A DNA stretch of 26,982 nt, from assembly GCA_002376325.1 (NCBI GenBank), contig DFMR01000074.1:57279-84260 (forward strand), read 5' to 3'. The stretch's first letter is position 1. Each line of letters begins with the position of its first letter. The translations under genes and the position numbers were made by a program. The notes beneath the pieces are model-generated. The model was not told where the DNA came from and made no database searches. It was given only the letters and a program-made list of their open reading frames with translations. Of this stretch, positions 1 to 6,764 are shown piece after piece. The DNA comes from Proteobacteria bacterium UBA3588. Lineage in GTDB: Bacteria > Pseudomonadota > Gammaproteobacteria > Thiohalomonadales > Thiohalomonadaceae.

Positions 1-2001
1 TGGAACCTGGTGTTCATGCAGTTCGATCGCAGTGCCGACGGCAAGCTGACGCCGCTGCCAAAGCCTTCGGTCGATACCGGCATGGGATTGGAACGGCTGG
101 CTGCGGTGATACAGCACGTCAACAGCAACTACGATATCGACCTGTTTCAGAATCTGATCAAGGCGACGGCGGCCCTGGCCGGCGAGCGGGATCTCGGTAA
201 TCCGTCGCTCAAGGTGATCGCGGACCATATCCGCTCCTGTGCGTTTCTGGTGACCGACGGCGTGGTGCCGTCGAACGAGGGGCGCGGCTACGTCTTGCGC
301 CGCATCATCCGCCGCGCCATCCGCCACGGCCACAAGCTGGGTCTGCGCCAGCCGTTTTTCCACAAGCTGGTGGCGCCGCTGGTTGAGGAGATGGGCGCCG
401 CTTATCCGGAGCTGGCCAAGGCCGAGTCGCAGGTGACCCGCATCCTCAATCAGGAAGAGGAGCGCTTCGCGGAGACCCTCGATCAGGGGATGCAGGTGCT
501 GGAAGAGGTCATTGCCGCGCTTGCCGGGCATCGGATTCCGGGCGCCACCATCTTCAAGCTGTACGACACCTACGGCTTTCCGGTGGACCTGACGGCCGAT
601 ATCGCCCGTGAGCGCAACCTGGAACTGGATATGGACGGTTTCGACCGCGAGATGGCGGCACAGCGCGAGCGCGCCCGTGCGGCCAGCACCTTCGGCGTCG
701 CTTACGGCCACAAGCTGGAGATCGCAGGCAAGACCGAGTTCAGCGGTTACGAGCGGCTCGACGACCGTGGCACGATCGCCGCGCTGTATCGGGACGGTGA
801 ACAAGTGGAGCAGTTGGCGGCGGGTGAGCAAGGAATGGTGATCCTGGATCGCACGCCGTTTTACGCCGAGTCCGGCGGCCAGGCCGGGGATTGCGGCCGG
901 CTGTGCGCCGACGGCGGCGAATTCGCGGTGCAGGATACGCATAAGCAAGGTGAGGCATTCGGCCACCTCGGCGTGATGCAGAGTGGAACGTTGCGCGTGG
1001 GCGACGTGGTTAGCGCCGAGGTTGATTCGGCCGCGCGTGCCGATACGGCGGCTCACCATTCCGCCACCCACCTGCTGCATGCCGCATTGCGCCAAGTGCT
1101 GGGTGAGCACGTGCAGCAGAAGGGGTCGTTGGTAACGCCTGAGCGGCTGCGTTTCGACTTCTCCCATTTCGAGCCCATGAGCCGTGAGCAGTTACGCTGC
1201 GTTGAACAACTTGTTAATGAACAGTTGCGCAGCAACAACGCCGTGGAAACGTCTATCATGGACGCCGACGCGGCTATCGCCGCCGGTGCCATGGCGCTGT
1301 TCGGCGAGAAGTATGGCGACAAGGTGCGGGTGCTGCGCATGGGCGATTTTTCCACCGAACTGTGCGGCGGTACCCATGTCGGACGCACGGGCGATATCGG
1401 CCTGTTCAAGATCGTTGCCGAAGGAGGTGTCGCGGCCGGGGTGCGGCGTATCGAGGCGGTTGCCGGTCGTCGTGCATTGGCGTGGGTCGAAGCCACCGAG
1501 GAGAACCTCGATGCGGTGGCGGCGGCCGTCAAAGGCGCTCGCGACTCGGTAGTCGAGAGGGTCAGGCAGTTGATCGAGCGCCAGCGCAAGCTGGAAAAGG
1601 AACTGGAGCAGATTAAAGCCAAATTGGCGAGCAACCAGGGTTCCGACTTGGCGAGTCAAGCTGTTGATGTCAAGGGTGTTAAAGTGCTGGCGGCCGATTT
1701 GGAGGGGTTCGATCCCAAGGCGTTGCGCGATACGGTCGACCAGCTAAAAAACAAGCTGGGGTCGGCGGCGATTGTTCTGGCTACCGTGCAGGGTGAGAAG
1801 ATCAGCCTGGTTGCCGGCGTCACCAAGGATCTGACCGACCGCTTGCAGGCCGGCAAGTTGTTGCAGGAAGTGGCGCAGCATGTGGGCGGTAAGGGCGGCG
1901 GCCGGCCGGACATGGCCCAGGGCGGCGGGACCGAACCGGCCAAGTTGGGTGCCGCTCTGGCCGCGGTTCCGGGCTGGGTGGAAGGACAATTAGTGGGGTG
2001 A
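1..2001 (+). CDS. alaS: Alanyl-tRNA synthetase, 3' part (5' end outside window)
   Basis: AlaS charges tRNA-Ala with alanine in the cytoplasm and hydrolyses mischarged Ser- and Gly-tRNA-Ala. The reading frame is open from base 1, so only the last 666 residues are seen; the family is about 870 residues long, so roughly 200 residues of the class II catalytic core lie upstream. The first residues (WNLVFMQFDR) match the conserved end of the catalytic core. The editing domain is shown by the HxxxH metal site in HHSATHLLH and the later CGGTH motif, with a C-terminal coiled stretch (RQRKLEKELEQIKAKL) and a glycine-rich C-Ala region (GGKGGGRPDMAQGGG). The GTG at base 10 is an internal valine codon, not the start. 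It lies upstream of lysC and csrA, as in Pseudomonas. Identification is secure. Confidence 0.98.
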   Translation, partial: WNLVFMQFDRSADGKLTPLPKPSVDTGMGLERLAAVIQHVNSNYDIDLFQNLIKATAALAGERDLGNPSLKVIADHIRSCAFLVTDGVVPSNEGRGYVLRRIIRRAIRHGHKLGLRQPFFHKLVAPLVEEMGAAYPELAKAESQVTRILNQEEERFAETLDQGMQVLEEVIAALAGHRIPGATIFKLYDTYGFPVDLTADIARERNLELDMDGFDREMAAQRERARAASTFGVAYGHKLEIAGKTEFSGYERLDDRGTIAALYRDGEQVEQLAAGEQGMVILDRTPFYAESGGQAGDCGRLCADGGEFAVQDTHKQGEAFGHLGVMQSGTLRVGDVVSAEVDSAARADTAAHHSATHLLHAALRQVLGEHVQQKGSLVTPERLRFDFSHFEPMSREQLRCVEQLVNEQLRSNNAVETSIMDADAAIAAGAMALFGEKYGDKVRVLRMGDFSTELCGGTHVGRTGDIGLFKIVAEGGVAAGVRRIEAVAGRRALAWVEATEENLDAVAAAVKGARDSVVERVRQLIERQRKLEKELEQIKAKLASNQGSDLASQAVDVKGVKVLAADLEGFDPKALRDTVDQLKNKLGSAAIVLATVQGEKISLVAGVTKDLTDRLQAGKLLQEVAQHVGGKGGGRPDMAQGGGTEPAKLGAALAAVPGWVEGQLVG

Positions 2002-2032
2002 TAACCGCTATCCCCTTTAATTTCGGGCTGAA

Positions 2033-2060
2033 TTGGTGTTTAATCTGCGCCCTTTATACC
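2033..2060 (+). promoter_or_regulatory. Possible sigma-70 promoter for lysC
   Basis: TTGGTG (2033-2038) and TATACC (2055-2060) are separated by 16 bases in the 84-base gap between alaS and lysC, about 26 bases before the lysC start. The -10 keeps TATA but lacks the final T, and the -35 keeps only TTG well. This is plausible but weak; read-through from alaS is also possible. Confidence 0.35.
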
Positions 2061-2085
2061 CAGTAGGGTCGGCGAATCTGTAACC

Positions 2086-3315
2086 ATGGCTTTAATCGTC
2101 CAAAAATACGGTGGTACCTCTGTCGGTAGCGCTGAACGTATCGAAAACGTAGCGAACAAGGTCGCAGCTTTCCGTGACCGCGGTGATGACGTTGTCGTGG
2201 TGGTTTCCGCCATGAGCGGTGAGACCAATCGCCTCATCGACCTGGCCAAGTCGATTCAGAGCCCGCCGGATCCGCGCGAGTTGGATGCGCTGATCGCTAC
2301 TGGAGAGCAGGTGACCATCGCATTGCTGAGCATGGCGTTGAAGAAACGCGGCTACGATGCGCGCTCCTATACCGGGGGCCAGGTACGGATTTTGACCGAC
2401 AGCTCGTTCAACAAAGCACGTATTTTGGCGATTGACGAAAAGAACATGCGCACTGATCTGGCCGCGGGGCGCGTGGTGGTGGTGGCCGGTTTCCAGGGCG
2501 TGGATGAGCACAGCAATATCACCACGCTCGGTCGCGGCGGTTCCGATACTACCGGTGTGGCGTTGGCCGCGGCCCTCAAGGCCGATGAGTGCCAGATTTA
2601 CACCGATGTCGATGGTGTCTATACGACCGATCCCCGAGTTGTGCCGGAAGCGCGTCGCCTCGATCGCATCACCTTCGAGGAGATGTTGGAGATGGCGAGC
2701 CTGGGTTCCAAAGTATTGCAAATTCGGTCGGTGGAGTTTGCCGGCAAGTACAATGTTCCGCTGCGTGTGCTGTCCTCTTTCCAGGGCGGCCCCGGTACCC
2801 TCATTACCTACGAGGAAGAAGGGATGGAAGAGGCACTCATTTCCGGTATCGCGTTCAATCGTGACGAGGCACAGCTGACGATTCAGGGTGTGCCTGATCA
2901 ACCCGGCGTCGCTTATAGAATTCTCGGTCCCATCGGTGCCGCCAACATCGAAGTGGATATGATTGTGCAAAATACCAGCGCTGACGGTAGCACTACCGAT
3001 CTGACGTTTACCGTACACCGTAACGATTTCGACAAGGCTCTTTCGGTGTTGAAGGATGTGGCCGCCGAACTGGGTGCGCGTGAAGTGAAGGGTGATACGA
3101 AGACCGTCAAGATTTCGCTGGTGGGTGTCGGTATGCGTTCACATGCCGGAATTGCCAGTACGATGTTTGAGGCTTTGGCAAAGGAGGGGATCAATATTCG
3201 TATGATCTCCACTTCCGAAATCAAGATCTCCGTCGTCATCGAAGAGAAGTACCTTGAACTCGGTGTGCGTGCATTGCACTCGGTATTCAAGCTGGATCAG
3301 GCGCCTGCGGCCTGA
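2086..3315 (+). CDS. lysC: Aspartate kinase (aspartokinase), alpha subunit
   Basis: This enzyme phosphorylates aspartate to 4-phospho-aspartate, the first step toward lysine, threonine, methionine and diaminopimelate. The 409-residue protein has the N-terminal amino-acid-kinase signature KYGGTSVGS (about residues 7-15), the active-site stretch TTLGRGGSDTTGVALA near residue 150, and two C-terminal ACT domains starting near residue 265 (LTIQGVPDQPG and VKISLVGVGMRSH), which bind the feedback inhibitors. Length and layout fit the monofunctional lysine/threonine-sensitive class of Pseudomonas and Corynebacterium, not the fused kinase-homoserine dehydrogenase. The ATG has no strong Shine-Dalgarno sequence. 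An internal ATG at codon 247 carries a strong one and probably makes a separate beta subunit (see the entry at 2824). Neighbours alaS and csrA match the Pseudomonas order. Confidence 0.97.
   Translation: MALIVQKYGGTSVGSAERIENVANKVAAFRDRGDDVVVVVSAMSGETNRLIDLAKSIQSPPDPRELDALIATGEQVTIALLSMALKKRGYDARSYTGGQVRILTDSSFNKARILAIDEKNMRTDLAAGRVVVVAGFQGVDEHSNITTLGRGGSDTTGVALAAALKADECQIYTDVDGVYTTDPRVVPEARRLDRITFEEMLEMASLGSKVLQIRSVEFAGKYNVPLRVLSSFQGGPGTLITYEEEGMEEALISGIAFNRDEAQLTIQGVPDQPGVAYRILGPIGAANIEVDMIVQNTSADGSTTDLTFTVHRNDFDKALSVLKDVAAELGAREVKGDTKTVKISLVGVGMRSHAGIASTMFEALAKEGINIRMISTSEIKISVVIEEKYLELGVRALHSVFKLDQAPAA
2824..3315 (+). CDS. lysC: Likely internally started beta subunit of aspartate kinase
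   Basis: An in-frame ATG at codon 247 of lysC follows GAGGAAGAA (2812-2820), a much better ribosome site than that of the full gene. It would give a 163-residue protein starting MEEALISGIAFNRDEAQ and holding only the two ACT domains. In Corynebacterium and Bacillus, aspartokinase is an alpha2beta2 enzyme whose beta chain starts at the equivalent place in the same gene, and the Corynebacterium beta chain starts with a very similar MEEA sequence. The SD and ATG are seen; translation from them is inferred by homology. The GAGGAAGAA codes for EEE, so it could be coincidental. Confidence 0.5.
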   Translation: MEEALISGIAFNRDEAQLTIQGVPDQPGVAYRILGPIGAANIEVDMIVQNTSADGSTTDLTFTVHRNDFDKALSVLKDVAAELGAREVKGDTKTVKISLVGVGMRSHAGIASTMFEALAKEGINIRMISTSEIKISVVIEEKYLELGVRALHSVFKLDQAPAA

Positions 3316-3460
3316 TATTTTCTAAAGGTTCAGTCTGCCGACGGTAGCTGTTGGATGCGGTAAGCTGGTATTTTGGGTCTATTATATATAGTCAGCGCCG
3401 AGGCCAGGAATGGGCTGAAGCTGCGTTGGCGCTATCGCTATGAATTGAGGAGACGGAGAG

Positions 3461-3649
3461 ATGCTGATATTAACTCGCCGCGTCGGTGAAACGCTCATGA
3501 TCGGTGAAGAAGTGAGTGTGACGGTGCTGGGTATCAAAGGTAATCAGGTGCGAATCGGTGTAAACGCGCCGAAGGATGTGTCGGTGCATCGCGAAGAGAT
3601 CTACCAGCGAATTCAGCGCGAAAAGCAGGGCCAGGACGAGCAGGAATAA
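3461..3649 (+). CDS. csrA: Carbon storage regulator CsrA/RsmA, RNA-binding translational regulator
   Basis: CsrA is a homodimeric RNA-binding protein that recognises GGA in hairpin loops, usually over ribosome sites, and controls carbon flow, biofilm formation and motility. The 62-residue protein starts MLILTRRVGETLMIG and contains the conserved core VTVLGIKGNQVRIGV and the RNA-contacting VHREEIYQRI. Length is normal for the family. The start is supported by a GA-rich SD just upstream; within it lies ACGGA (3453-3457), a match to the CsrA consensus, so autoregulation like that in E. coli is plausible. The 145-base leader holds an AT-rich stretch (TATTATATATA near 3380-3390) that may be part of its promoter, but I could not assign a -35. 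The alaS-lysC-csrA-tRNA-Ser order is typical of Pseudomonas-like bacteria. Confidence 0.98.
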   Translation: MLILTRRVGETLMIGEEVSVTVLGIKGNQVRIGVNAPKDVSVHREEIYQRIQREKQGQDEQE

Positions 3650-3664
3650 AAGGCGAATTTCGTC

Positions 3665-3693
3665 TTTACGCATACTGCTGAGGCGGGTATCCT
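3665..3693 (+). promoter_or_regulatory. Possible sigma-70 promoter for tRNA-Ser
   Basis: TTTACG (3665-3670) and TATCCT (3688-3693) are spaced 17 bases apart and sit 18 bases before the mature tRNA. Each box matches four of six consensus bases. The match and position are good for a tRNA promoter, but co-transcription with csrA is not excluded. Confidence 0.4.
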
Positions 3694-3711
3694 TAGCGGC
3701 TGCCGAGTTTT

Positions 3712-3802
3712 GGAGAGATGGCCGAGTGGCCGAAGGCGCGCCCCTGCTAAGGGCGTATGGGTCAAAAGCCCATCGAGGGTTCGAATCCCTCTCTCTCCGC
3801 CA
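3712..3802 (+). tRNA. serV: tRNA-Ser (anticodon GCU)
   Basis: This 91-base gene folds as a class II tRNA. The 7-bp acceptor stem is GGAGAGA paired with TCTCTCC, the discriminator base is G, and CCA is encoded. The anticodon stem CGCCC/GGGCG encloses loop CTGCTAA, giving anticodon GCT, which reads AGC and AGU serine codons. The long variable arm ATGGGTCAAAAGCCCAT and the T arm GAGGG-TTCGAAT-CCCTC are clear. It lies after csrA, as serV does in E. coli. The symbol is given by analogy. Confidence 0.97.
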
Positions 3803-3861
3803 AATTCAGGGATACAATTGGTGCTGGCAGTTCGGTGCGGCGCCGAATTATCCCGCCGATT

Positions 3862-3879
3862 GCGCACCGGCTGGTGCGC
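3862..3879 (+). other. Perfect hairpin between tRNA-Ser and ffs
   Basis: GCGCACC-GGCT-GGTGCGC forms a perfect 7-bp stem with a 4-base loop, ending 19 bases before the SRP RNA. The left arm can instead pair with an upstream copy, CGGTGCG (3833-3839), so two exclusive folds exist. No T-run follows, so it is not a standard intrinsic terminator. It may mark the tRNA 3' trailer or separate the two RNA genes. Confidence 0.4.
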
Positions 3880-3898
3880 TGCAATCCCACGAGTTCAA

Positions 3899-4012
3899 TG
3901 GCGGACCGTGCCGGTCCCCTCGCAACGATAGGCTGTGAACCCCGTCAGGCCCGGAAGGGAGCAGCGGTAACGGCTGATTCGGGTGCCGGGGTGTGGCTGG
4001 TGCGGGACGCCA
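3899..4012 (+). ncRNA. ffs: 4.5S signal recognition particle RNA
   Basis: This is the RNA of the bacterial signal recognition particle, which binds Ffh and directs nascent membrane proteins to the Sec translocon. The conserved apical domain reads GTCAGGCCCGGAAGGGAGCAGC (about 3944-3965), with the GGAA tetraloop and the asymmetric AGCAG loop that bind the Ffh M domain. The ends pair over a long stem: TGGCG (3899-3903) with CGCCA (4008-4012), then CCGTGCCGG (about 3906-3914) with the complementary CTGGTGCGGG side, interrupted by a tandem G-A mismatch. The resulting length of about 114 nt equals that of E. coli 4.5S RNA. End points are from pairing and could be off by a few bases. It lies directly upstream of dnaX. 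Confidence 0.93.
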
Positions 4013-4086
4013 CCCTTTCAACACCGCCCCGTTTTCCCTTGATCGGGTATACTGCCTGCCTGTATCCAAGCAGGAAGTCGTTGCCC

Positions 4087-5742
4087 GTGAGTTATCAGGT
4101 TCTGGCCCGCAAATGGCGTCCCCGTTCCTTCCAGGAGATGGTCGGGCAGGAGCATGTATTGCGCGCCCTGATCAACGCGCTGGACAACGATCGTCTGCAT
4201 CACGCCTTCCTGTTCACGGGTACTCGGGGTGTCGGCAAGACCACCATTGCCCGCATCCTGGCCAAGTCGCTCAACTGTGAGCAGGGGATGTCGTCGCGGC
4301 CATGCGGGGTGTGCGGTGCCTGCCGCGAGATCGACGAGGGGCGCTTCGTCGACCTGATCGAGGTCGATGCCGCTTCGCGCACCAAGGTGGAGGATACCCG
4401 CGAGATCCTCGACAACGTGCAATACGCACCGACCCGCGGCCGTTACAAGGTGTACCTGATCGACGAGGTACACATGCTCTCCAGTCACAGTTTCAATGCC
4501 CTGCTGAAGACCCTGGAGGAGCCGCCGCCGCACGTGAAGTTCCTGCTGGCGACCACGGATCCGCAAAAGTTGCCGGTCACCATCCTGTCGCGTTGTCTGC
4601 AGTTCAATCTCAAACGTCTGCCGTTGCCGCAGATCCGCGATCATTTGCAGCAGGTCCTTGCGGCCGAAGGCGTGCCGGCTGAAGAGGCGGCGATCGCTGA
4701 AATCGCACGTGCGGCGGATGGCAGCATGCGCGACGGTTTGAGTCTGCTGGACCAGGCCATCGCCCACGGCGGCGGACGCCTGCAGGTGGCCGACGTGCGC
4801 GATATGCTTGGGACCATCGATCGGCAACGGGTGGTCACGTTGTTGAACGCGTTGGCCGCCGGTGATGGTGCTGCGTTGCTGGCCGAGGTCGCCGCCCTGG
4901 CGGAGTTGACGCCGGATTACAGCGGCGTGCTCAATGAATTGAACAGCGCACTGGCGCATGTCGCGTTAGCGCAGGCGTTGCCGGCGGCGTTGGACGAGCA
5001 GGTGGAACACCGTGACGCGCTGCTGGCTTTGAGCAGGCGGATGAGCCGCGAAGACGTGCAGCTCTATTATCAGATCGGCCTCATCGGGCGGCGCGACCTG
5101 CCGCTGGCGCCCGAGCCGCGTACCGGCTTCGAAATGGTTATGCTGCGTATGCTGGCATTCCAACCGGCGACGGCCGGGGTTGAGCCTACCGTGGGTGGCG
5201 GAGGTGCGGCCCGTGCCCCGGAGAAAGACCCGCCGCGGCGCGCGGCGCCCGCGGCACCGCCACAGCCCGAGACGACACCGCCACAGCCCGAGACGGCGCC
5301 GGCGGCGCCTAAGGTGCCGCCGGCGGCGCCCTCTGCCGCGGCGTCACCGGCAGCCGCAACGACGCTGCTGAACTGGACCGAACTGGCGGCGCTCTTGCCG
5401 CTCAACGGCATGGCACGTCAGTTCGCGCTCAACTGTTCCCTGGTACGTTGCGACGGCGATGTAGTGGAGTTGGCCCTGGACGAGTCACAGACCGCGCTGC
5501 GCAACAAGAAATGGGAAGATGCCGTGGCCGTGGCGCTGGCGGAGCATCTGGGGCGCGCGGTGCGGTTGCAGGTTCAGGTTGGCCGTGGCGGTGGCGATAC
5601 GCCGATGGCGGCGCAGCAGCGGCGCAACCAGGAACGTTACGATCAGGCGCGCCAGGCAATTGAAACCGACGCCAACGTACAGAACATTATCGACCGCTTC
5701 GGTGGCCGCATAGAGCCGGACTCGATTCAGCCGCTCGACTGA
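4087..5742 (+). CDS. dnaX: DNA polymerase III tau subunit (clamp-loader ATPase)
   Basis: DnaX is the ATPase of the clamp loader that places the beta clamp on primed DNA and tethers polymerase III and DnaB. The 551-residue protein starts MSYQVLARKWRPRSFQEMVGQEHV from a GTG with AGGAAG (4072-4077) nine bases upstream; the frame is open further upstream but there it crosses ffs and the tRNA. Walker A GTRGVGKT is at residues 45-52, followed by the zinc-binding cysteines (NCEQG..CGVCGAC), the DEVHMLS Walker B and the SRC sensor (ILSRCLQF). A Pro/Ala-rich linker lies near residues 370-425, then a C-terminal domain resembling tau domain V. I see no A AAA AAG slippery site, so the E. coli-type gamma frameshift product is not predicted. 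It heads dnaX-ybaB-recR. Confidence 0.97.
   Translation: MSYQVLARKWRPRSFQEMVGQEHVLRALINALDNDRLHHAFLFTGTRGVGKTTIARILAKSLNCEQGMSSRPCGVCGACREIDEGRFVDLIEVDAASRTKVEDTREILDNVQYAPTRGRYKVYLIDEVHMLSSHSFNALLKTLEEPPPHVKFLLATTDPQKLPVTILSRCLQFNLKRLPLPQIRDHLQQVLAAEGVPAEEAAIAEIARAADGSMRDGLSLLDQAIAHGGGRLQVADVRDMLGTIDRQRVVTLLNALAAGDGAALLAEVAALAELTPDYSGVLNELNSALAHVALAQALPAALDEQVEHRDALLALSRRMSREDVQLYYQIGLIGRRDLPLAPEPRTGFEMVMLRMLAFQPATAGVEPTVGGGGAARAPEKDPPRRAAPAAPPQPETTPPQPETAPAAPKVPPAAPSAAASPAAATTLLNWTELAALLPLNGMARQFALNCSLVRCDGDVVELALDESQTALRNKKWEDAVAVALAEHLGRAVRLQVQVGRGGGDTPMAAQQRRNQERYDQARQAIETDANVQNIIDRFGGRIEPDSIQPLD
5257..5298 (+). repeat. Two tandem 21-bp repeats inside the dnaX linker
   Basis: CCGCCACAGCCCGAGAC occurs at 5257 and again at 5278, giving two 21-bp units that encode PPQPETT and PPQPETA. 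The repeat is in frame and lies in the disordered Pro/Ala linker between the clamp-loader domains and the C-terminal domain, where copy-number change would be tolerated. Confidence 0.85.
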
Positions 5743-5787
5743 AAGATCATCCCCGTCAATAACCCCCACACGTACCGAGGAACGATT

Positions 5788-6111
5788 ATGAAAGGTGGAT
5801 TGGGCAATATGATGCGCCAGGCGCAGAAGATGCAAGCGGATATGCAACGCGTGCAGGAGGAACTCGGCAATATGGAGGTCACCGGGCAGTCGGGCGGTGG
5901 CATGGTGGCCGTGGTGATGACCGGTCGTCACGACGTCAAGCGGGTCACCATCGATCCGAGTCTGATGCAGGATGACAAGGAGATGTTGGAGGATCTTATC
6001 GCGGCTGCCGTGAACGATGCCGTGCGCCAGATCGAACAGAACAGCCAGGAGCGGATGGCGGGGCTGACCGCCGGGCTCAATCTGCCGGGTGGCATGAAAC
6101 TGCCGTTCTAA
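5788..6111 (+). CDS. ybaB: YbaB/EbfC family nucleoid-associated protein
   Basis: This is a small DNA-binding protein of the YbaB/EbfC family, which forms dimers with a tweezer-like fold and coats DNA as a nucleoid-associated protein; its exact role is unsettled. The 107-residue product starts MKGGLGNMMRQAQKMQADMQRVQEEL, an amphipathic coiled helix typical of the family, followed by a strand region (VTGQSGGGMVAVVMTGRHDVKRVTIDP) and an acidic C-terminal helix. The end, GLNLPGGMKLPF, is the usual family tail. It lies 45 bases after dnaX and 8 bases before recR, the conserved dnaX-ybaB-recR order, so the three are almost certainly one transcription unit. Confidence 0.95.
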   Translation: MKGGLGNMMRQAQKMQADMQRVQEELGNMEVTGQSGGGMVAVVMTGRHDVKRVTIDPSLMQDDKEMLEDLIAAAVNDAVRQIEQNSQERMAGLTAGLNLPGGMKLPF

Positions 6112-6119
6112 CCGCGCGT

Positions 6120-6716
6120 ATGTCCCACAGCCCGTTGATCGGCCGGCTTATCGAAGCCTTGCGCATGTTGCCCGGCGTCGGTCCGAAGTCGGCACAGCGC
6201 ATGGCCTACCATCTGCTCGAACGCAATCGCGAGGGGGCCCTGCGGTTGGCCGAGGCGTTGAACGAGGCGGTGGAACGGATCGGCCACTGCCGCGACTGCC
6301 GCACGCTGACCGAAGCGGACGTGTGCTCCATCTGCGCCAGCGCGCGCCGCGACCGCTCGCTGTTGTGCGTGGTGGAGACGCCGACCGATGTGCAGGCGCT
6401 GGAGCAGTCGACCGGCTATCAGGGGGTCTATTTTGTCCTGCTGGGTCACCTGTCGCCGCTCGACGGTATCGGCCCACAGGATATCGGCCTGGATCAGTTG
6501 GCCGCTCGGCTGGACCAAGGGGAGGTGAAGGAGATCATTCTCGCCACCAATCCCACGGTCGAAGGCGAGGCGACGGCGCACTATATCAGCGAAATGGCGC
6601 ATGTCCGCGGTGTTCGCGCCACCCGCATCGCCCACGGCGTCCCGCTCGGCGGCGAGTTGGAATATGTGGATGGCGGGACGCTGTCGCATGCGTTTCATGG
6701 CCGTCGTGACGTATAA
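6120..6716 (+). CDS. recR: Recombination mediator protein RecR
   Basis: RecR works with RecO (and RecF) to load RecA on SSB-coated single-stranded gaps. The 198-residue protein has the N-terminal helix-hairpin-helix (LPGVGPKSAQRMAYHLL, residues 17-33), a C4 zinc finger with C57, C60, C69 and C72, then a Toprim domain (LLCVVETPTDVQALE) and the C-terminal ATNPTVEGEATAHYIS and GVPLGGELEYVDGGTL motifs. Length matches E. coli RecR (about 200). The ATG lies 8 bases after the ybaB stop with no strong SD, suggesting translational coupling. It converges on the minus-strand HDOD gene, with 48 bases between the stops and no clear T-tailed terminator. Confidence 0.97.
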   Translation: MSHSPLIGRLIEALRMLPGVGPKSAQRMAYHLLERNREGALRLAEALNEAVERIGHCRDCRTLTEADVCSICASARRDRSLLCVVETPTDVQALEQSTGYQGVYFVLLGHLSPLDGIGPQDIGLDQLAARLDQGEVKEIILATNPTVEGEATAHYISEMAHVRGVRATRIAHGVPLGGELEYVDGGTLSHAFHGRRDV

Positions 6717-6764
6717 CATAGCTCCCGCACTACCCGCCCCGGACCGGAACGGGAACATGGCTCG

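Noticed and set aside
2092..3018. 308-codon open frame on the minus strand opposite lysC
   Set aside because: It is the antisense of a well-conserved aspartokinase, has no recognisable domain, and exists because of codon bias in high-GC DNA.
3649..3667. Rho-independent terminator after csrA (AAAGGCGA-ATT-TCGTCTTT)
   Set aside because: The 8-bp stem includes a G-T pair, is AT-rich at its base and is followed by ACGC rather than a T-run. It also overlaps the likely tRNA promoter.
3757..4086. N-terminal extension of dnaX back into the tRNA-Ser and ffs genes
   Set aside because: The open frame crosses two RNA genes. The family N-terminus begins at the GTG at 4087, which has its own SD.
4018..4959. 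313-codon open frame on the minus strand opposite dnaX
   Set aside because: It is a shadow of the conserved ATPase region with no family motif and no SD-start context.
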